A stretch of 64,000 bases of DNA from Brevibacillus migulae (GCF_004521915.1 NZ_SDKD01000020.1:22395-86394), one strand, 5' to 3'; numbered from the stretch's first letter, positions 17,632 to 27,024 are shown. Numbers and translations are program-made. Notes: generated by a model from the letters alone, not told the origin.

Positions 17632-19302
17632 ATGGAAACCAATCTTAACGTGGAACAGAAATCGCCACCATCCACAAGTAAAAAGGCGCTGCTCATCGGG
17701 GTGCTGGTTGCGATCGTGCTGGTGGTCGGATTTGGAACCGCGTATGCCAAGCTTGATCTGTTCAAAAGCACAAAGTCGATCTATTTGGAAGCCGAAGCCA
17801 ACAATCTCAAGGAGCTGGAGTCCAGCTTTGATGAGATGATGAGCCGCTATGACGCGGATGTAAAACCTTACATCGATAACCCTGTCCATTCGACGATGGA
17901 GCTGTCCAATGTCTCCATCGATGCCGATATTCCAGATCCGCAAGCCATGATGGTGCTTGACCTGCTGAAGCAAGCAAAGCTCCAGGTAGACAGCCAAGCG
18001 GATCAGAAAAAAGGAGTACAGTACTCCAAGCTGAACCTGATGCTGAAAGACAAGGACTTCCTCAAAGCAGAGACCTTGATGGAACCAACCCGCATCAGCT
18101 TTTTGCTCCCTGACTTTTATAAAAAATACGGGGTTCTTGATTTGAATGATAGAGAAGCCCTTGACCAGAAACTCGGCACTAGCGATTTGCCAAAACGCTT
18201 CGTAACCGGACCTGAGTATATCGAAGCCGTAAAGGTAAGCAAAGAAGATATCATGCCGATTTTCCAAGAATATGTGAAGCTGTATGCGGATGCCCTTACT
18301 GACAAACAGATCACAGTGAACAAAAATGCAACCTTCGAGCGCGACGGCTTCAAAACCTCTGCTCAGGAAATTACCGTCACCTTCAGCAACGAAGAAATGA
18401 AAACCCTGCTCGGCAAGATCTTAGACAAAGCGCTGGCAGATGAGAAGCTGTTTGACCTGTACTTCAGCCGTGCCGATAAGGTTACCAAGCTGCTGATCGA
18501 CAGCGGAGCCCCTGACATCGAGCCGCTCAACCGTGAAGAGCTGAAAAAGGAATTCACTGATTCCATCAATGAAATGAAAGAAGCTCTGAAGGACGAGGAA
18601 TACGATTACGGCACCAAGATGATCGTCTTCGTGGATAGCGAAGACAAGATCCTGTCCCGCAAGCTGATCAGCACAACGCCAAAGGATTCCGGCGATGTCG
18701 TGGAAATCGCTTCTTGGAAAAACAAAGACGAGGAAAACGTCTATGTGAAGATCTCCGGCACAGACACAGCTGAAGATAGCGGTGAGATTGTCTATTCCTA
18801 TAAAGCAACCGGTACAGATGCAGAAAAACAAGGAAATGTATCGCTTTCTTTTAACGGAGAAACAAATGGCGAACCTGAGTTCAAATTTGATTTGACCAGC
18901 AAATTCTCGACCAGCAAGGCGGATAACAAGGAAACCGGCAAGTATGATTTCACTGTAAACGCCGAAGAAGCTGGCACCGATCCGGTGAAATTCTCCGGTA
19001 CTCTGGATTCCACTGTGACGAAAGCGGACAAAAAACAGGATAGCGACATGGCGTTCAAGCTTACTTTTGAACCAACCACTCCTGATATGCCGCGCAGCCT
19101 TGGATTCTCCATGAAATCTTCTACGGAGATCGTCGGTGAAGTGAAGCTGCCATCCATCACAGCGGAAAACTCTGTGAATCTGGCGACGGCGACAGATGCG
19201 GAAATGAATCAGATCGCAGAAGAAGCCATGCCTGCAGTCCAACAATTCATGATGAACAATATGCAGCTCTTCCAAGAACTTGGCGTTATGCCAAGCATGT
19301 AG
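17632..19302 (+). CDS. Membrane-anchored extracellular protein of unknown function
   Basis: 556 aa from ATG 17632, preceded by AAGGAGG 5 nt upstream; the frame is open to 17419 but that part lacks an RBS and is unlikely coding. A short cytoplasmic tail (1-16) is followed by one membrane helix (about 18-38) and a roughly 510-aa acidic, Lys/Asp/Glu-rich exterior with no cysteine noticed. The exterior looks like repeated beta-rich layers (for example the segments around VEIASWKNKDEENVYVKISG). It is not a known enzyme by any motif I can see. An extended -10 (TGCTACAAT) ends at 17577. It lies between the Pel locus and a large protease; no link is proven. Confidence 0.8.
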   Translation: METNLNVEQKSPPSTSKKALLIGVLVAIVLVVGFGTAYAKLDLFKSTKSIYLEAEANNLKELESSFDEMMSRYDADVKPYIDNPVHSTMELSNVSIDADIPDPQAMMVLDLLKQAKLQVDSQADQKKGVQYSKLNLMLKDKDFLKAETLMEPTRISFLLPDFYKKYGVLDLNDREALDQKLGTSDLPKRFVTGPEYIEAVKVSKEDIMPIFQEYVKLYADALTDKQITVNKNATFERDGFKTSAQEITVTFSNEEMKTLLGKILDKALADEKLFDLYFSRADKVTKLLIDSGAPDIEPLNREELKKEFTDSINEMKEALKDEEYDYGTKMIVFVDSEDKILSRKLISTTPKDSGDVVEIASWKNKDEENVYVKISGTDTAEDSGEIVYSYKATGTDAEKQGNVSLSFNGETNGEPEFKFDLTSKFSTSKADNKETGKYDFTVNAEEAGTDPVKFSGTLDSTVTKADKKQDSDMAFKLTFEPTTPDMPRSLGFSMKSSTEIVGEVKLPSITAENSVNLATATDAEMNQIAEEAMPAVQQFMMNNMQLFQELGVMPSM

Positions 19303-19309
19303 GCCAAAA

Positions 19310-19343
19310 GCCCCTCTTTCGTCCCTCGGACGGAAGGGGGGCC
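19310..19343 (+). terminator. Terminator after the membrane-anchored protein gene
   Basis: CCCCTCTTTCGTCC and GGACGGAAGGGG pair around CTC, followed by ATTTTTT. It begins 8 bp past the stop. Confidence 0.85.
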
Positions 19344-19483
19344 TATTTTTTCGACACCTCGATATCTTTAGCAATTTTCCGAGGAAAAGTGACGGTAATG
19401 ATAATCAGGTCCTGTCAAAGCATGTTGAAAAGCCAAGAAAAACTCTTTTTTACAGTAAAAGGAATTCTCTCCCCTACCACGGA

Positions 19484-19511
19484 AATGGTTGTCTAGCTTT
19501 TTTCAACCATT
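19484..19511 (+). promoter_or_regulatory. Inverted repeat just upstream of the Vpr-like protease RBS
   Basis: AATGGTTG and CAACCATT (perfect 8-bp arms, 12-nt loop) end 9 bp before the ribosome binding site at 19521. It could be a 5' stabilising hairpin or an operator; nothing in the sequence decides between them. Confidence 0.4.
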
Positions 19512-19538
19512 ATTCCTGAAAAGGAGAGATTGAAAAAA

Positions 19539-22500
19539 ATGAAGAAGATTACCCGCTTGTCCTCTCTCACACTTGCGGCAGCCATGCTCCTCGGCGGCAT
19601 TCCCTACAGTGCCTACGCCTCGGAGGAACTGCTCCAGCATGATCTGGAAAAGGTCAACCAGGTCACCAAGGCGGAGGCTGAGTATGCAGAAGGCTCAGTC
19701 ACAATCGATCCTCAGCTCAACACAAAATCCAGCAAAAATGTGAGCGTCATCGTCCAGCTTGCCAGCGAGCCAGGCATTGTGGCCAAGCATGCAGGAAAAA
19801 AGGCAAGCTCCATGTCCGCGAAAGAACTGGAACGGAAGGTAGACAAAGAGCAAGATGCCTTTTTGAAAAAAGCAAAAAGCGAAAACATTAAGATTAAAGT
19901 AGGACGTAAATTTTCGCACGTACTGAATGCTGTGGAGCTTACGCTGCCCGCTAATAAAATTGAAGAACTGGCCAAACTCCCGAACGTAAAAGCCATTTAC
20001 GAAAATACCCAGTATGCGGCACCTGAAGTGAAAGTTGACATGCTCGACGACAGCACGGACAAACCGAAGTACGATATTGGTCCGTTAAAACAAATCGGTG
20101 TCCTGGATATGTGGGAACAAGGCCTGACCGGGGAAGGGTTAAAAGTAGGCGTCATCGATACAGGTGTCGACTACCTGCACCCGGATATCGCCGATGCCTA
20201 TAAAGGCGGATACGACGCCTATGATAAAGACTCCGACCCATACGAAGAGCCGCCTATCCCGGTTGAGGAAGATCCGGAAGGCACCGGGTACGAGGGCTCA
20301 GCGCATGGAACGCACGTCTCCGGCACCATCGCGGGCCGCGCTGCGAATCCGACTTCCGACATCCAGGTGAAAGGGGTCGCCTATGAGGCCGATCTCTACG
20401 TCTACCGTGTATTGGGTCGTCATGGCGGCAGCACTGCCCAAGTCATCGACGGAATCGAGCGGGCTGTCCAGGATGGAATGGATGTCATCAACCTCTCCTT
20501 GGGCTCTGCCATGGAGAAAAATGCGGACTCCCCTGACGCGATCGCTGTCAACAACGCGATGCTGGCAGGTGTCGTGACCGTCGTCTCCAGCGGAAACTCT
20601 GCGGACGATGAGGTCGGCCGTTACTTTTATACGGCGGGCTCCCCATCCGGCGCCAAGCTGCCGATCACGGTCGGCGCGGTTGATTCGCCCAGCGTCCTGT
20701 ATGACGGTTCCGCCCAATCCTCCTTTGGCGAAAGCTATGACTTCCATGTGATGGCCTATCAAATCAACAAAGATAACTTTGCCGAGCTTCTCGGCACGGA
20801 TCCTCTCCCTGTCGTTTACGCCAACCTCGGCTCGGAAAGCGACTTTGCCAAGGTGGATGTCAATGGAAAAGTGGCCCTCGTCTCCCGCGGCACGCTAGCC
20901 TTTGATGCCAAAATCGCCAATGCGCGAAAAGCAGGTGCCAAAGCGATTGTGATTTTCAACGGCAATGATGCAAATGGCGACGGCCAGGCCGACCTTGATC
21001 TCCCTGATCGCGCCGGCTATATCGGCACCGTCTTGGGCGATCAGCTGGAGGCGATCCCCACCTTTGACATGGTCGGCGTGGAAGGACGTGAGCTGGCCAA
21101 GCAGCTGCTCGCCGATCCGGAAAAGGCAAGCACCCTCACCTTCAGCTTTTCGTCCGACTATCCAGTGACGCAAAGCTCCGGCGACCTGATGGCCAGCTTC
21201 AGCTCCCGCGGTCCGGTTTTGGGTGAAGAGTACAGCATCAAGCCAAATGTGACGGCACCGGGCGTCTCCGTCCTCTCCAGCGTGGCGGCATGGGGCAAAG
21301 AGCTCGATGATGCCAACTACAATCTCGCGTACGCCCGCTACAACGGGACCAGCATGTCGGCACCGCACGTCACCGGATTGTCCCTCTTGCTCAAGCAGGC
21401 CCATCCGGACTGGACGCCATTTGATGTGAAAGCTGCCTTGTCCAATACCGCCAAGCGGATCAAAGATGAGGAAGGCACGCCGTATGATGTCTATTCGCAA
21501 GGCGCTGGCCGCGTCGACGGCGCTGCAGCGGCACAAACCCCTGCCCTGCTTCAGACGGTAGAGGAAATCACCATCCTGGATGAAAATCTCGAACCGAAAA
21601 CCATCACGTACAATGGAGAGAACCTCTCCTTTGGACTTGTGCGTGCAGGCAGCAAGGAAATCACCAAGACGCTGCAGCTGAAAAATACCGGAGACGAGGA
21701 TGCTGCCTATGAAGCCGAGGTCATCATGCACGATGAGGTGACCTCGGATCCCTACAATCCACAGCCGACACCAAATGTGGACAATATCAAAGTCAGCCTC
21801 TCTACCGATGAGGTGCGTGCTGGTGGCAACGACACCGAGACGTTCACACTGAGCCTGTCCTCCGATCGCCGGACAAAAGTAGGCGTATACGAAGGGGAAG
21901 TCCTGCTCAAGAGCAAGGACGGCCATCCGGACCTGCACCTGCCATTTGCCGTGCATATCGGGGACAGACCGGAAGAGAACAACTTTGGTTTCGCCAATAT
22001 CAGGCTCTCCGATACGACGATTTCGCCAAATGGCGACGGCAAGGAAGACGACTTTACTCTGGAGGCTCTCCTGCAAGTCACCGATGTGAACGCCATCGAA
22101 GTCCAGGTATGGAGCTACGATGACACTTATATCGGCACGATGGCTTCCCTCTTCCGCAACTATGCGCTGATTCCGCGCGGTCCAATCAAATTCAACAAGC
22201 TGGACGGCACCTATTATGACGGCACGGAAGAAGCCAAGCAGCTGGGCAATGGCAAATACAAGCTGCGTCTGGTCGGCGCGTTGATTGACCCATCCAAACC
22301 AGAGGGTCAGCAGCTCGTCAAAACGTACGAAGCTTGGAAAGCATTTGCAATCAAAGACATGGATCAACAAGCACAGACCCCTGCTTCCGGTTCAGCAAAA
22401 CAATTGGTCCGACAAGCAGCGGATTCCTTCAAAGCGGAGGTAGTCAATACTTCGGAGCTGGGTGAACAAGTACTGGAACTGCCTAATGATGCAGAAGGAC

Positions 22501-22739
22501 TCACCTTCAAAGTGACAAACAGCTCGGACGAATCTTTCATCAGCGACGAGGGAGTTCTGACCGCCATCCCTAACCAGAAGAAGGCAACCGTGACCCTGAC
22601 TGTGACCATTTCCTCTACCGAAGATGAGTCGATCAAGGAAACTGTCAAGGTGAAGGTGACGATTGAACCGCAATCGCCGGAGGAAGAGGATATCCAAGAG
22701 GAAGAAGCAGAGCAAGCTGAAACACTTGAAACCACTTGA
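19539..22739 (+). CDS. vpr: Vpr-like extracellular subtilisin-family serine protease
   Basis: 1066 aa from ATG 19539 (AAGGAGAG at a normal distance; the TTG at 19530 is too close). The order is signal peptide (about 1-28), inhibitor I9-like propeptide (about 65-165), S8 catalytic domain with D207 (VIDTGVD), H256 (HGTHVSG) and S605 (GTSMSAPH), a protease-associated domain inserted between H and S (DNA about 20780-21120), Fn3-like beta domains after the catalytic part, and an acidic Glu-rich tail. This layout matches Bacillus Vpr, a secreted broad-specificity protease. No SLH or LPXTG anchor is visible. It should act outside the cell in nutrient release or processing of secreted proteins. Confidence 0.92.
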   Translation: MKKITRLSSLTLAAAMLLGGIPYSAYASEELLQHDLEKVNQVTKAEAEYAEGSVTIDPQLNTKSSKNVSVIVQLASEPGIVAKHAGKKASSMSAKELERKVDKEQDAFLKKAKSENIKIKVGRKFSHVLNAVELTLPANKIEELAKLPNVKAIYENTQYAAPEVKVDMLDDSTDKPKYDIGPLKQIGVLDMWEQGLTGEGLKVGVIDTGVDYLHPDIADAYKGGYDAYDKDSDPYEEPPIPVEEDPEGTGYEGSAHGTHVSGTIAGRAANPTSDIQVKGVAYEADLYVYRVLGRHGGSTAQVIDGIERAVQDGMDVINLSLGSAMEKNADSPDAIAVNNAMLAGVVTVVSSGNSADDEVGRYFYTAGSPSGAKLPITVGAVDSPSVLYDGSAQSSFGESYDFHVMAYQINKDNFAELLGTDPLPVVYANLGSESDFAKVDVNGKVALVSRGTLAFDAKIANARKAGAKAIVIFNGNDANGDGQADLDLPDRAGYIGTVLGDQLEAIPTFDMVGVEGRELAKQLLADPEKASTLTFSFSSDYPVTQSSGDLMASFSSRGPVLGEEYSIKPNVTAPGVSVLSSVAAWGKELDDANYNLAYARYNGTSMSAPHVTGLSLLLKQAHPDWTPFDVKAALSNTAKRIKDEEGTPYDVYSQGAGRVDGAAAAQTPALLQTVEEITILDENLEPKTITYNGENLSFGLVRAGSKEITKTLQLKNTGDEDAAYEAEVIMHDEVTSDPYNPQPTPNVDNIKVSLSTDEVRAGGNDTETFTLSLSSDRRTKVGVYEGEVLLKSKDGHPDLHLPFAVHIGDRPEENNFGFANIRLSDTTISPNGDGKEDDFTLEALLQVTDVNAIEVQVWSYDDTYIGTMASLFRNYALIPRGPIKFNKLDGTYYDGTEEAKQLGNGKYKLRLVGALIDPSKPEGQQLVKTYEAWKAFAIKDMDQQAQTPASGSAKQLVRQAADSFKAEVVNTSELGEQVLELPNDAEGLTFKVTNSSDESFISDEGVLTAIPNQKKATVTLTVTISSTEDESIKETVKVKVTIEPQSPEEEDIQEEEAEQAETLETT

Positions 22740-22774
22740 TTGAGGACCGCTCCCCTCTTTTATCTGTAAGGCAA

Positions 22775-22814
22775 AATGGCAGTCTCGGACCGTCAACAGG
22801 TCTGGACTGCCATT
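22775..22814 (+). terminator. Hairpin after the Vpr-like gene
   Basis: AATGGCAGTC and GACTGCCATT form a perfect 10-bp stem with an inner CC/GG pairing. It is not followed by a long T run, so it may stabilise the 3' end rather than terminate. Confidence 0.5.
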
Positions 22815-22901
22815 CATTTGTCCAATTGTCTCTATAAACTCTATTTTTATAAAACGCAATCCTTTTTGTTGATGTTCCTGTTTATATATTTTGCACTTCT
22901 C

Positions 22902-22937
22902 AGAATCGACCCCTGGAGGGAGTCGATTCTTTTTTTG
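22902..22937 (+). terminator. Rho-independent terminator downstream of the Vpr-like gene
   Basis: AGAATCGAC at 22902-22910 and GTCGATTCT at 22922-22930 pair perfectly and are followed by seven T. The 363-bp gap from 22740 to 23102 holds this, the preceding hairpin and the SOS-type promoter; no gene was seen. Confidence 0.85.
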
Positions 22938-23050
22938 TCAAAGAAGCATGAGGAAATAATAGAATTTTGGGGGAAGTCGGTTGCGTTTTCCGCAAAAAAA
23001 TTACCTATATCAGTGGGGGCGATGTATTCCCCATCCACTTCCAGAAATAT

Positions 23051-23073
23051 GCTATAATAGGAACAAGTGTTCC
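23051..23073 (+). promoter_or_regulatory. Extended -10 promoter overlapped by a LexA (SOS) box
   Basis: TGCTATAAT (23050-23058) is an extended -10 element. Directly after it, GGAACAAGTGTTCC (23060-23073) matches the Bacillus LexA consensus CGAACRNRYGTTYC at all but the first position, with perfect GAAC/GTTC arms. Its position over the expected start of transcription is ideal for repression. It faces the sigma-like gene at 23103. Confidence 0.7.
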
Positions 23074-23102
23074 CATGCCCTGAAGGGAGGAATCCAATCG
23101 GT

Positions 23103-23456
23103 ATGAATGATGAACAGATGAAAGAGTAGTGTCGTAAGCTCCTTAAACGCGTTGCATGGCAGCTTCCGTATCATGCAAAAATCAAACACCATAGGGAACA
23201 CGGATTGGTGGAGGAAATCCACGGTAAGGATGTGATGTCGTCGAGTCTATCGGATATGAATATCCAGCAACTGTTGCAACAAATACCCGATTTCATCAAG
23301 AGCATAATCATTGAAGGAAAGACAGAAGAAGAAGTAGCCCAAAAATGGAAGATGACAAGAGAATCCGCCATGGGGAGATTAGGGGGCAGAAAAGATGGAC
23401 TGGATAACTGTTTTAGCCATCGTGGTTTGTTTCCTCGTGCTTGTGGTCGCTTTTAA
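23103..23456 (+). pseudogene. Sigma-70 region 4-like gene interrupted by an in-frame amber codon
   Basis: An ATG at 23103 with GGGAGG upstream opens MNDEQMKE, then TAG at 23127-23129. The same frame goes on with good coding character (CRKLLKRVAWQLPYHAKIKHHREHG) to 23456. Residues near IIIEGKTEEEVAQKWKMTRESAMGRL resemble the region 4 helix-turn-helix of sigma-like factors. The end of the frame (after GRL) looks unlike the family and may reflect a second lesion. A truncated protein could start at TTG 23205 or GTG 23208. The SOS-type promoter suggests it once was, or still is, a DNA-damage-induced factor. Confidence 0.6.
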
Positions 23457-23589
23457 ACACGTCGAATTGCAAATTCGGATCAATAACATCCTGGATGTTA
23501 ACCTGAAGGCAAATAAAGAGAACGAAGTAGAAGAAGAACAAGATTCAAAAAAAGAGGAGACTCCGGTAGAAGAACGGAATCCCCAATAA
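23395..23589 (+). CDS. Small single-pass membrane protein
   Basis: 64 aa: one N-terminal membrane helix (about residues 3-22) and a charged, Glu-rich tail of coiled-coil character. An AGGGGG element lies about 9 nt before its ATG. It overlaps the end of the broken sigma-like gene and is probably co-transcribed from the LexA-box promoter. The shape recalls small holin-like proteins such as UviB/BhlA, but no clear homology can be claimed. Confidence 0.6.
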   Translation: MDWITVLAIVVCFLVLVVAFKHVELQIRINNILDVNLKANKENEVEEEQDSKKEETPVEERNPQ

Positions 23590-23697
23590 CTTTGAATGGG
23601 CACAAGGTACACCTGGAAAGTATCGCCTTGGAGCCCTTCCCTTATTATACAAAAAGAAAATGAAAGGGATAAATAAAAATGGTTGAATCCGTTTTGA

Positions 23698-24282
23698 CTA
23701 ACCCAAAAAAGCCGTCGGGAACTGATGGATGATACCGACCGTCATCACGTCTGCCATGCCAAGCACCTGTGGTTCAATCCGATCATTGAGTGCGATATTT
23801 TCCGCATAGTTTCCCGCAATGCGAGAAGCCACTTCACTGCTGAGCAGGGTTAGATGTTCATGCATCATCCTTCTCCATTCCTCAGTCGACCAATATGGAT
23901 TGATTCTGCCGAGGAAGATAGCGATGTCGTCGGCGTTGGCGAACCACCGTCTTTGTGCATCGGCAGCTGCAGCAAAATTGCCTTTATGCAGCGCCTGGAC
24001 AAGCTCGGCCGCGATTGTAAGATGGCCACGCAACAACTCGGCAAACTTAGAAGCAATCGCCGTTCCATAAAAAGGTTCCAGAACAGCAGCAAAAAGAAGT
24101 CGCTTGATTGTTTCACCTTGATCGGGAGTTTCTCCGATTATGCTGTTCACCACTAACCTTGTCCAATAGATATGCTGCTCCCACAATGCCCGAAGCTTTT
24201 GGTTCAATTGTACCTGAGACGGCGTCCAAGCGGTGTAAGAGACCTGTCCAAGGACATATCCGCCATAATGGCAAATAGCCAT
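23698..24282 (-). CDS. Conserved hypothetical soluble helical protein
   Basis: 194 aa, predicted all-alpha and soluble. It resembles a Bacillota family that databases sometimes label, without good reason, as acetylglutamate kinase: conserved-looking stretches are KLRALWEQHIYWTRLVV, EPFYG, HLTIAAELV, WFANADDIAIFLGRINPYW and ADVMTVGIIHQFP. None of the kinase motifs is present. It is isolated, convergent with the small membrane protein gene. Its role is unknown. Confidence 0.7.
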   Translation of the reverse strand: MAICHYGGYVLGQVSYTAWTPSQVQLNQKLRALWEQHIYWTRLVVNSIIGETPDQGETIKRLLFAAVLEPFYGTAIASKFAELLRGHLTIAAELVQALHKGNFAAAADAQRRWFANADDIAIFLGRINPYWSTEEWRRMMHEHLTLLSSEVASRIAGNYAENIALNDRIEPQVLGMADVMTVGIIHQFPTAFLG

Positions 24283-24425
24283 TCATGTGCTGTCACGAAC
24301 TCCTTTTTTACTGGATTTTCATACAGCATATGGGCTAAGAGTCTCTTTCGTGATTACAGCCCTCACAGAAAGGCGATAAGGGTGGAAACACGCTTTCCAG
24401 GATCGATGCCGTACAATGGACGCAA

Positions 24426-24457
24426 AAATCCCCGACAGGCTCTCCTGCCGGGGATTT
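24426..24457 (-). terminator. Terminator of the mgl operon
   Basis: AAATCCCCGACAGG and CCTGCCGGGGATTT pair with one mismatch around a short loop, 16 bp past the mglC stop on the minus strand. Confidence 0.85.
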
Positions 24458-24472
24458 CACATCAGCAATCGC

Positions 24473-25492
24473 TTATTTTTTTGCTACATATTTACGGATA
24501 TCGAACGCAACAGCCGCGACGATAATCAAACCTTTGATGATCAGCTGCCAGTATGGGCTGACACCGATGAACGTCAAACCGTAGTTGATGACGCTGAAGA
24601 TCAATACCCCAGCCAATACGCCTGGAACGGTACCTACCCCGCCGTTAACGGATACGCCACCGACCACGCAGGCTGCGATCGCATCCAACTCGTACATGTT
24701 ACCGTAGTTGTTGGTTGCACCGCCTGTACGCGCCGCTTCCAGCACACCAGCCATACCGTAAAGAGCACCTGCGATTCCGTAGATGATGATCAGGTTGGCT
24801 GCTACGTTAATCCCGGATACGGTTGCCGCTTGTACGTTGCCACCGATGGCATACATGTTTTTGCCAAGCTTCGTTTTGTTAAAGACAACCCAGACCAGAG
24901 CGGCGATCACGATCGCGATGACGACGATGTAGGGCACTGAGTATGGTCCGCTTGGTCCGAAGAAGCCGGTCCCCAAATGACCAAAGTCTTCACGCAGACC
25001 ACCGATCGGTTGGGATTCGTTTGGTTTCATGTCAAAGTACAGGGAGTTCACGCCATATACGATAACCATCGTACCGAGCGTAGTGATGAACGGTGGTACG
25101 TTGAACTTTGCCACGATCACACCGTTGATCAAGCCTACGATCAAGCCGGCGATGACGGCCAGCAGGATCGGCAGCCAGAGCGGCAATTCCGGCATGTCTG
25201 GGAAAAAGCGTCGCGGATAATCCATGGTTTGCAGCATGGAAGCCGAGATTACCGCGGTCAAACCGACTACGCGTCCGGAGGAAAGGTCTGTCCCTCCGGC
25301 AATCAGAATGAAGGCCGCGCCGAGAGCAATAATGGCGCGTGTAGATGATTGCAGCAAGATATCGCGAAATGTAGTAAACGATAAGAATGTGCTATCGTAT
25401 AAAGCGATTCCCGCAATGAGAACGATCAATACCACATAGATGGCGTTTTGTGTCAGGAAATGTTGAACGCGTTTTACACCAACGGTATTCAT
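24473..25492 (-). CDS. mglC: Galactose-type ABC transporter permease
   Basis: 339 aa with 8-10 membrane helices, typical of the CUT2 (ribose/galactose) permease family. The FILIAGGTDLSSGRVVGLTA segment and the DAIAACVVGGVSVNGGVGT segment are family hallmarks. It forms the channel for MglB and MglA and starts 14 bp after the MglA stop. The substrate assignment rests on the MglB resemblance to galactose/methyl-galactoside binders. Confidence 0.9.
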   Translation of the reverse strand: MNTVGVKRVQHFLTQNAIYVVLIVLIAGIALYDSTFLSFTTFRDILLQSSTRAIIALGAAFILIAGGTDLSSGRVVGLTAVISASMLQTMDYPRRFFPDMPELPLWLPILLAVIAGLIVGLINGVIVAKFNVPPFITTLGTMVIVYGVNSLYFDMKPNESQPIGGLREDFGHLGTGFFGPSGPYSVPYIVVIAIVIAALVWVVFNKTKLGKNMYAIGGNVQAATVSGINVAANLIIIYGIAGALYGMAGVLEAARTGGATNNYGNMYELDAIAACVVGGVSVNGGVGTVPGVLAGVLIFSVINYGLTFIGVSPYWQLIIKGLIIVAAVAFDIRKYVAKK

Positions 25493-25506
25493 GTTTTTCT
25501 CTCCTC

Positions 25507-27024
25507 CTAAACCAGATACTTAGTAGCAAGGCGCATGATTTCTTGTTCTGTCGCGTCTTTGCCATCGACGATACCTGCCATTTTCCCTTCGCACATCACC
25601 ATGATTCGGTCGGACATGCCGAGCAATTCCGGCATTTCCGAAGAGATCATGATGATGCTTTTGCCTTGCTTGGCCAGGTCAGCAATAATGGAATAGATTT
25701 CATATTTGGCGCCTACGTCAATGCCTCGGGTTGGCTCATCGAGCAGGAGAATATCCGGTTCAGTGAGCAGCCATCTCGCCAACAGGACCTTTTGCTGGTT
25801 CCCCCCGGACAGGTTCTTGATCAGCGTCTTCCACGAAGGTGTTTTCGTCCGCAGCATCTCGATATATTGGACGGTTTCTTCTCTTTGCTTTTTACTGTTA
25901 AGCAGTCCATAAGGTGTCTCGTAGCGCTTCTGATTCGCGATGACCGTATTTTCCAAGATGTTCAGTACAGGGAAGATCCCTGTTACGCGACGCTCTTCCG
26001 TTAACAGTGCGATCTTGTGCTTTTTCGCATCAGTCGGCGACTTGATTTTCACCTTTTTGCCATTGATAGAGATGGTTCCGGAAGCGACCGAGCGCAATCC
26101 GAACAGCGCCTCGATAACCTCTGTACGCTGCGCCCCGACCAGTCCGCCGACCCCGAGAATTTCCCCTTTGCGAAGATTGAAGGAGACATTCTTGAAGGAG
26201 TTCGGGAATGGCGAGGTCAGCCCTTCCACCTGTAAAATATCCTCACCCGGCACATTGCTGCGCGGAGGGAAACGTTGGGTCAAATCGCGTCCTACCATTC
26301 GGGAAATGATCAGGTCGGTGGTCAGCTCTTTCGCCGCCCATGTCCCGATGTATTTACCGTCGCGCATGATGGTCACTTCGTCCGAGATGCGGAGGATTTC
26401 CTCCATCTTGTGGGAGATATAGATGATGGAAACGCCGCGGCTTCTCAGCTCATTTATGATCGTAAACAGCTGCTCTACTTCATTTCCGGTCAAGGAGGAG
26501 GTAGGTTCGTCCATGACGATGATCTTGGAATGGAAGGAGACAGCCTTCGCTATTTCAATCGATTGGATTTTGGAAACAGACAGATCTCTCACAATGTCAT
26601 GTGGATTCAGATCCATGTTCAAGTCTGCAAACAGCTTTTGTGTATCCTCAAGCATTTTCTTATGATTCACAAAGGAAATCGGACCAAACTTTCTTTCCGG
26701 AAAACGGCCGAGCCAGATGTTTTCCATTACATTGCGAAACGGTACTGGATGGAGCTCCTGGTGGATCATGGAGACCCCGTTGTTCAACGCATCTTTCGAA
26801 TTTTGAATCTCAACTTTTTGGCCATTGATCAAAATTTCGCCCTCGTCAGGCTTGTAAATGCCAAAGAGACATTTCATCAATGTCGATTTTCCTGCGCCAT
26901 TCTCCCCCATCAGCGCATGAACGGTACCGGGACGAACCTTCAGGGTCACGCCGTCGAGCGCCTTCACTCCGGGGAATTCCTTAGAAATGTTATTCATTTC
27001 CAATAAAAATTCATGTTGAGTCAT
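25507..27024 (-). CDS. mglA: Galactose-type ABC transporter ATP-binding protein (two ATPase domains)
   Basis: 505 aa, a duplicated ABC ATPase as in CUT2 sugar importers. Domain 1 has Walker A GENGAGKST (about 40-48) and Walker B IVMDEPTSSLT; domain 2 has LSGGNQQKVLLARWLL as the signature and LLLDEPTRGIDVGAKYE. The second Walker A is degenerate (GGLVGAQRTE), as is normal for this family. It sits between mglB and mglC and powers sugar uptake. Confidence 0.92.
   Translation of the reverse strand: MTQHEFLLEMNNISKEFPGVKALDGVTLKVRPGTVHALMGENGAGKSTLMKCLFGIYKPDEGEILINGQKVEIQNSKDALNNGVSMIHQELHPVPFRNVMENIWLGRFPERKFGPISFVNHKKMLEDTQKLFADLNMDLNPHDIVRDLSVSKIQSIEIAKAVSFHSKIIVMDEPTSSLTGNEVEQLFTIINELRSRGVSIIYISHKMEEILRISDEVTIMRDGKYIGTWAAKELTTDLIISRMVGRDLTQRFPPRSNVPGEDILQVEGLTSPFPNSFKNVSFNLRKGEILGVGGLVGAQRTEVIEALFGLRSVASGTISINGKKVKIKSPTDAKKHKIALLTEERRVTGIFPVLNILENTVIANQKRYETPYGLLNSKKQREETVQYIEMLRTKTPSWKTLIKNLSGGNQQKVLLARWLLTEPDILLLDEPTRGIDVGAKYEIYSIIADLAKQGKSIIMISSEMPELLGMSDRIMVMCEGKMAGIVDGKDATEQEIMRLATKYLV

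Noticed and set aside
20895-22370. A 491-aa open frame antisense to the Vpr-like protease.
   Set aside because: It arises from codon bias of the real gene; no RBS and no recognisable domain.
23698-24282. Acetylglutamate kinase.
   Set aside because: The name is attached to similar sequences, but no amino acid kinase motif is present; kept as hypothetical.
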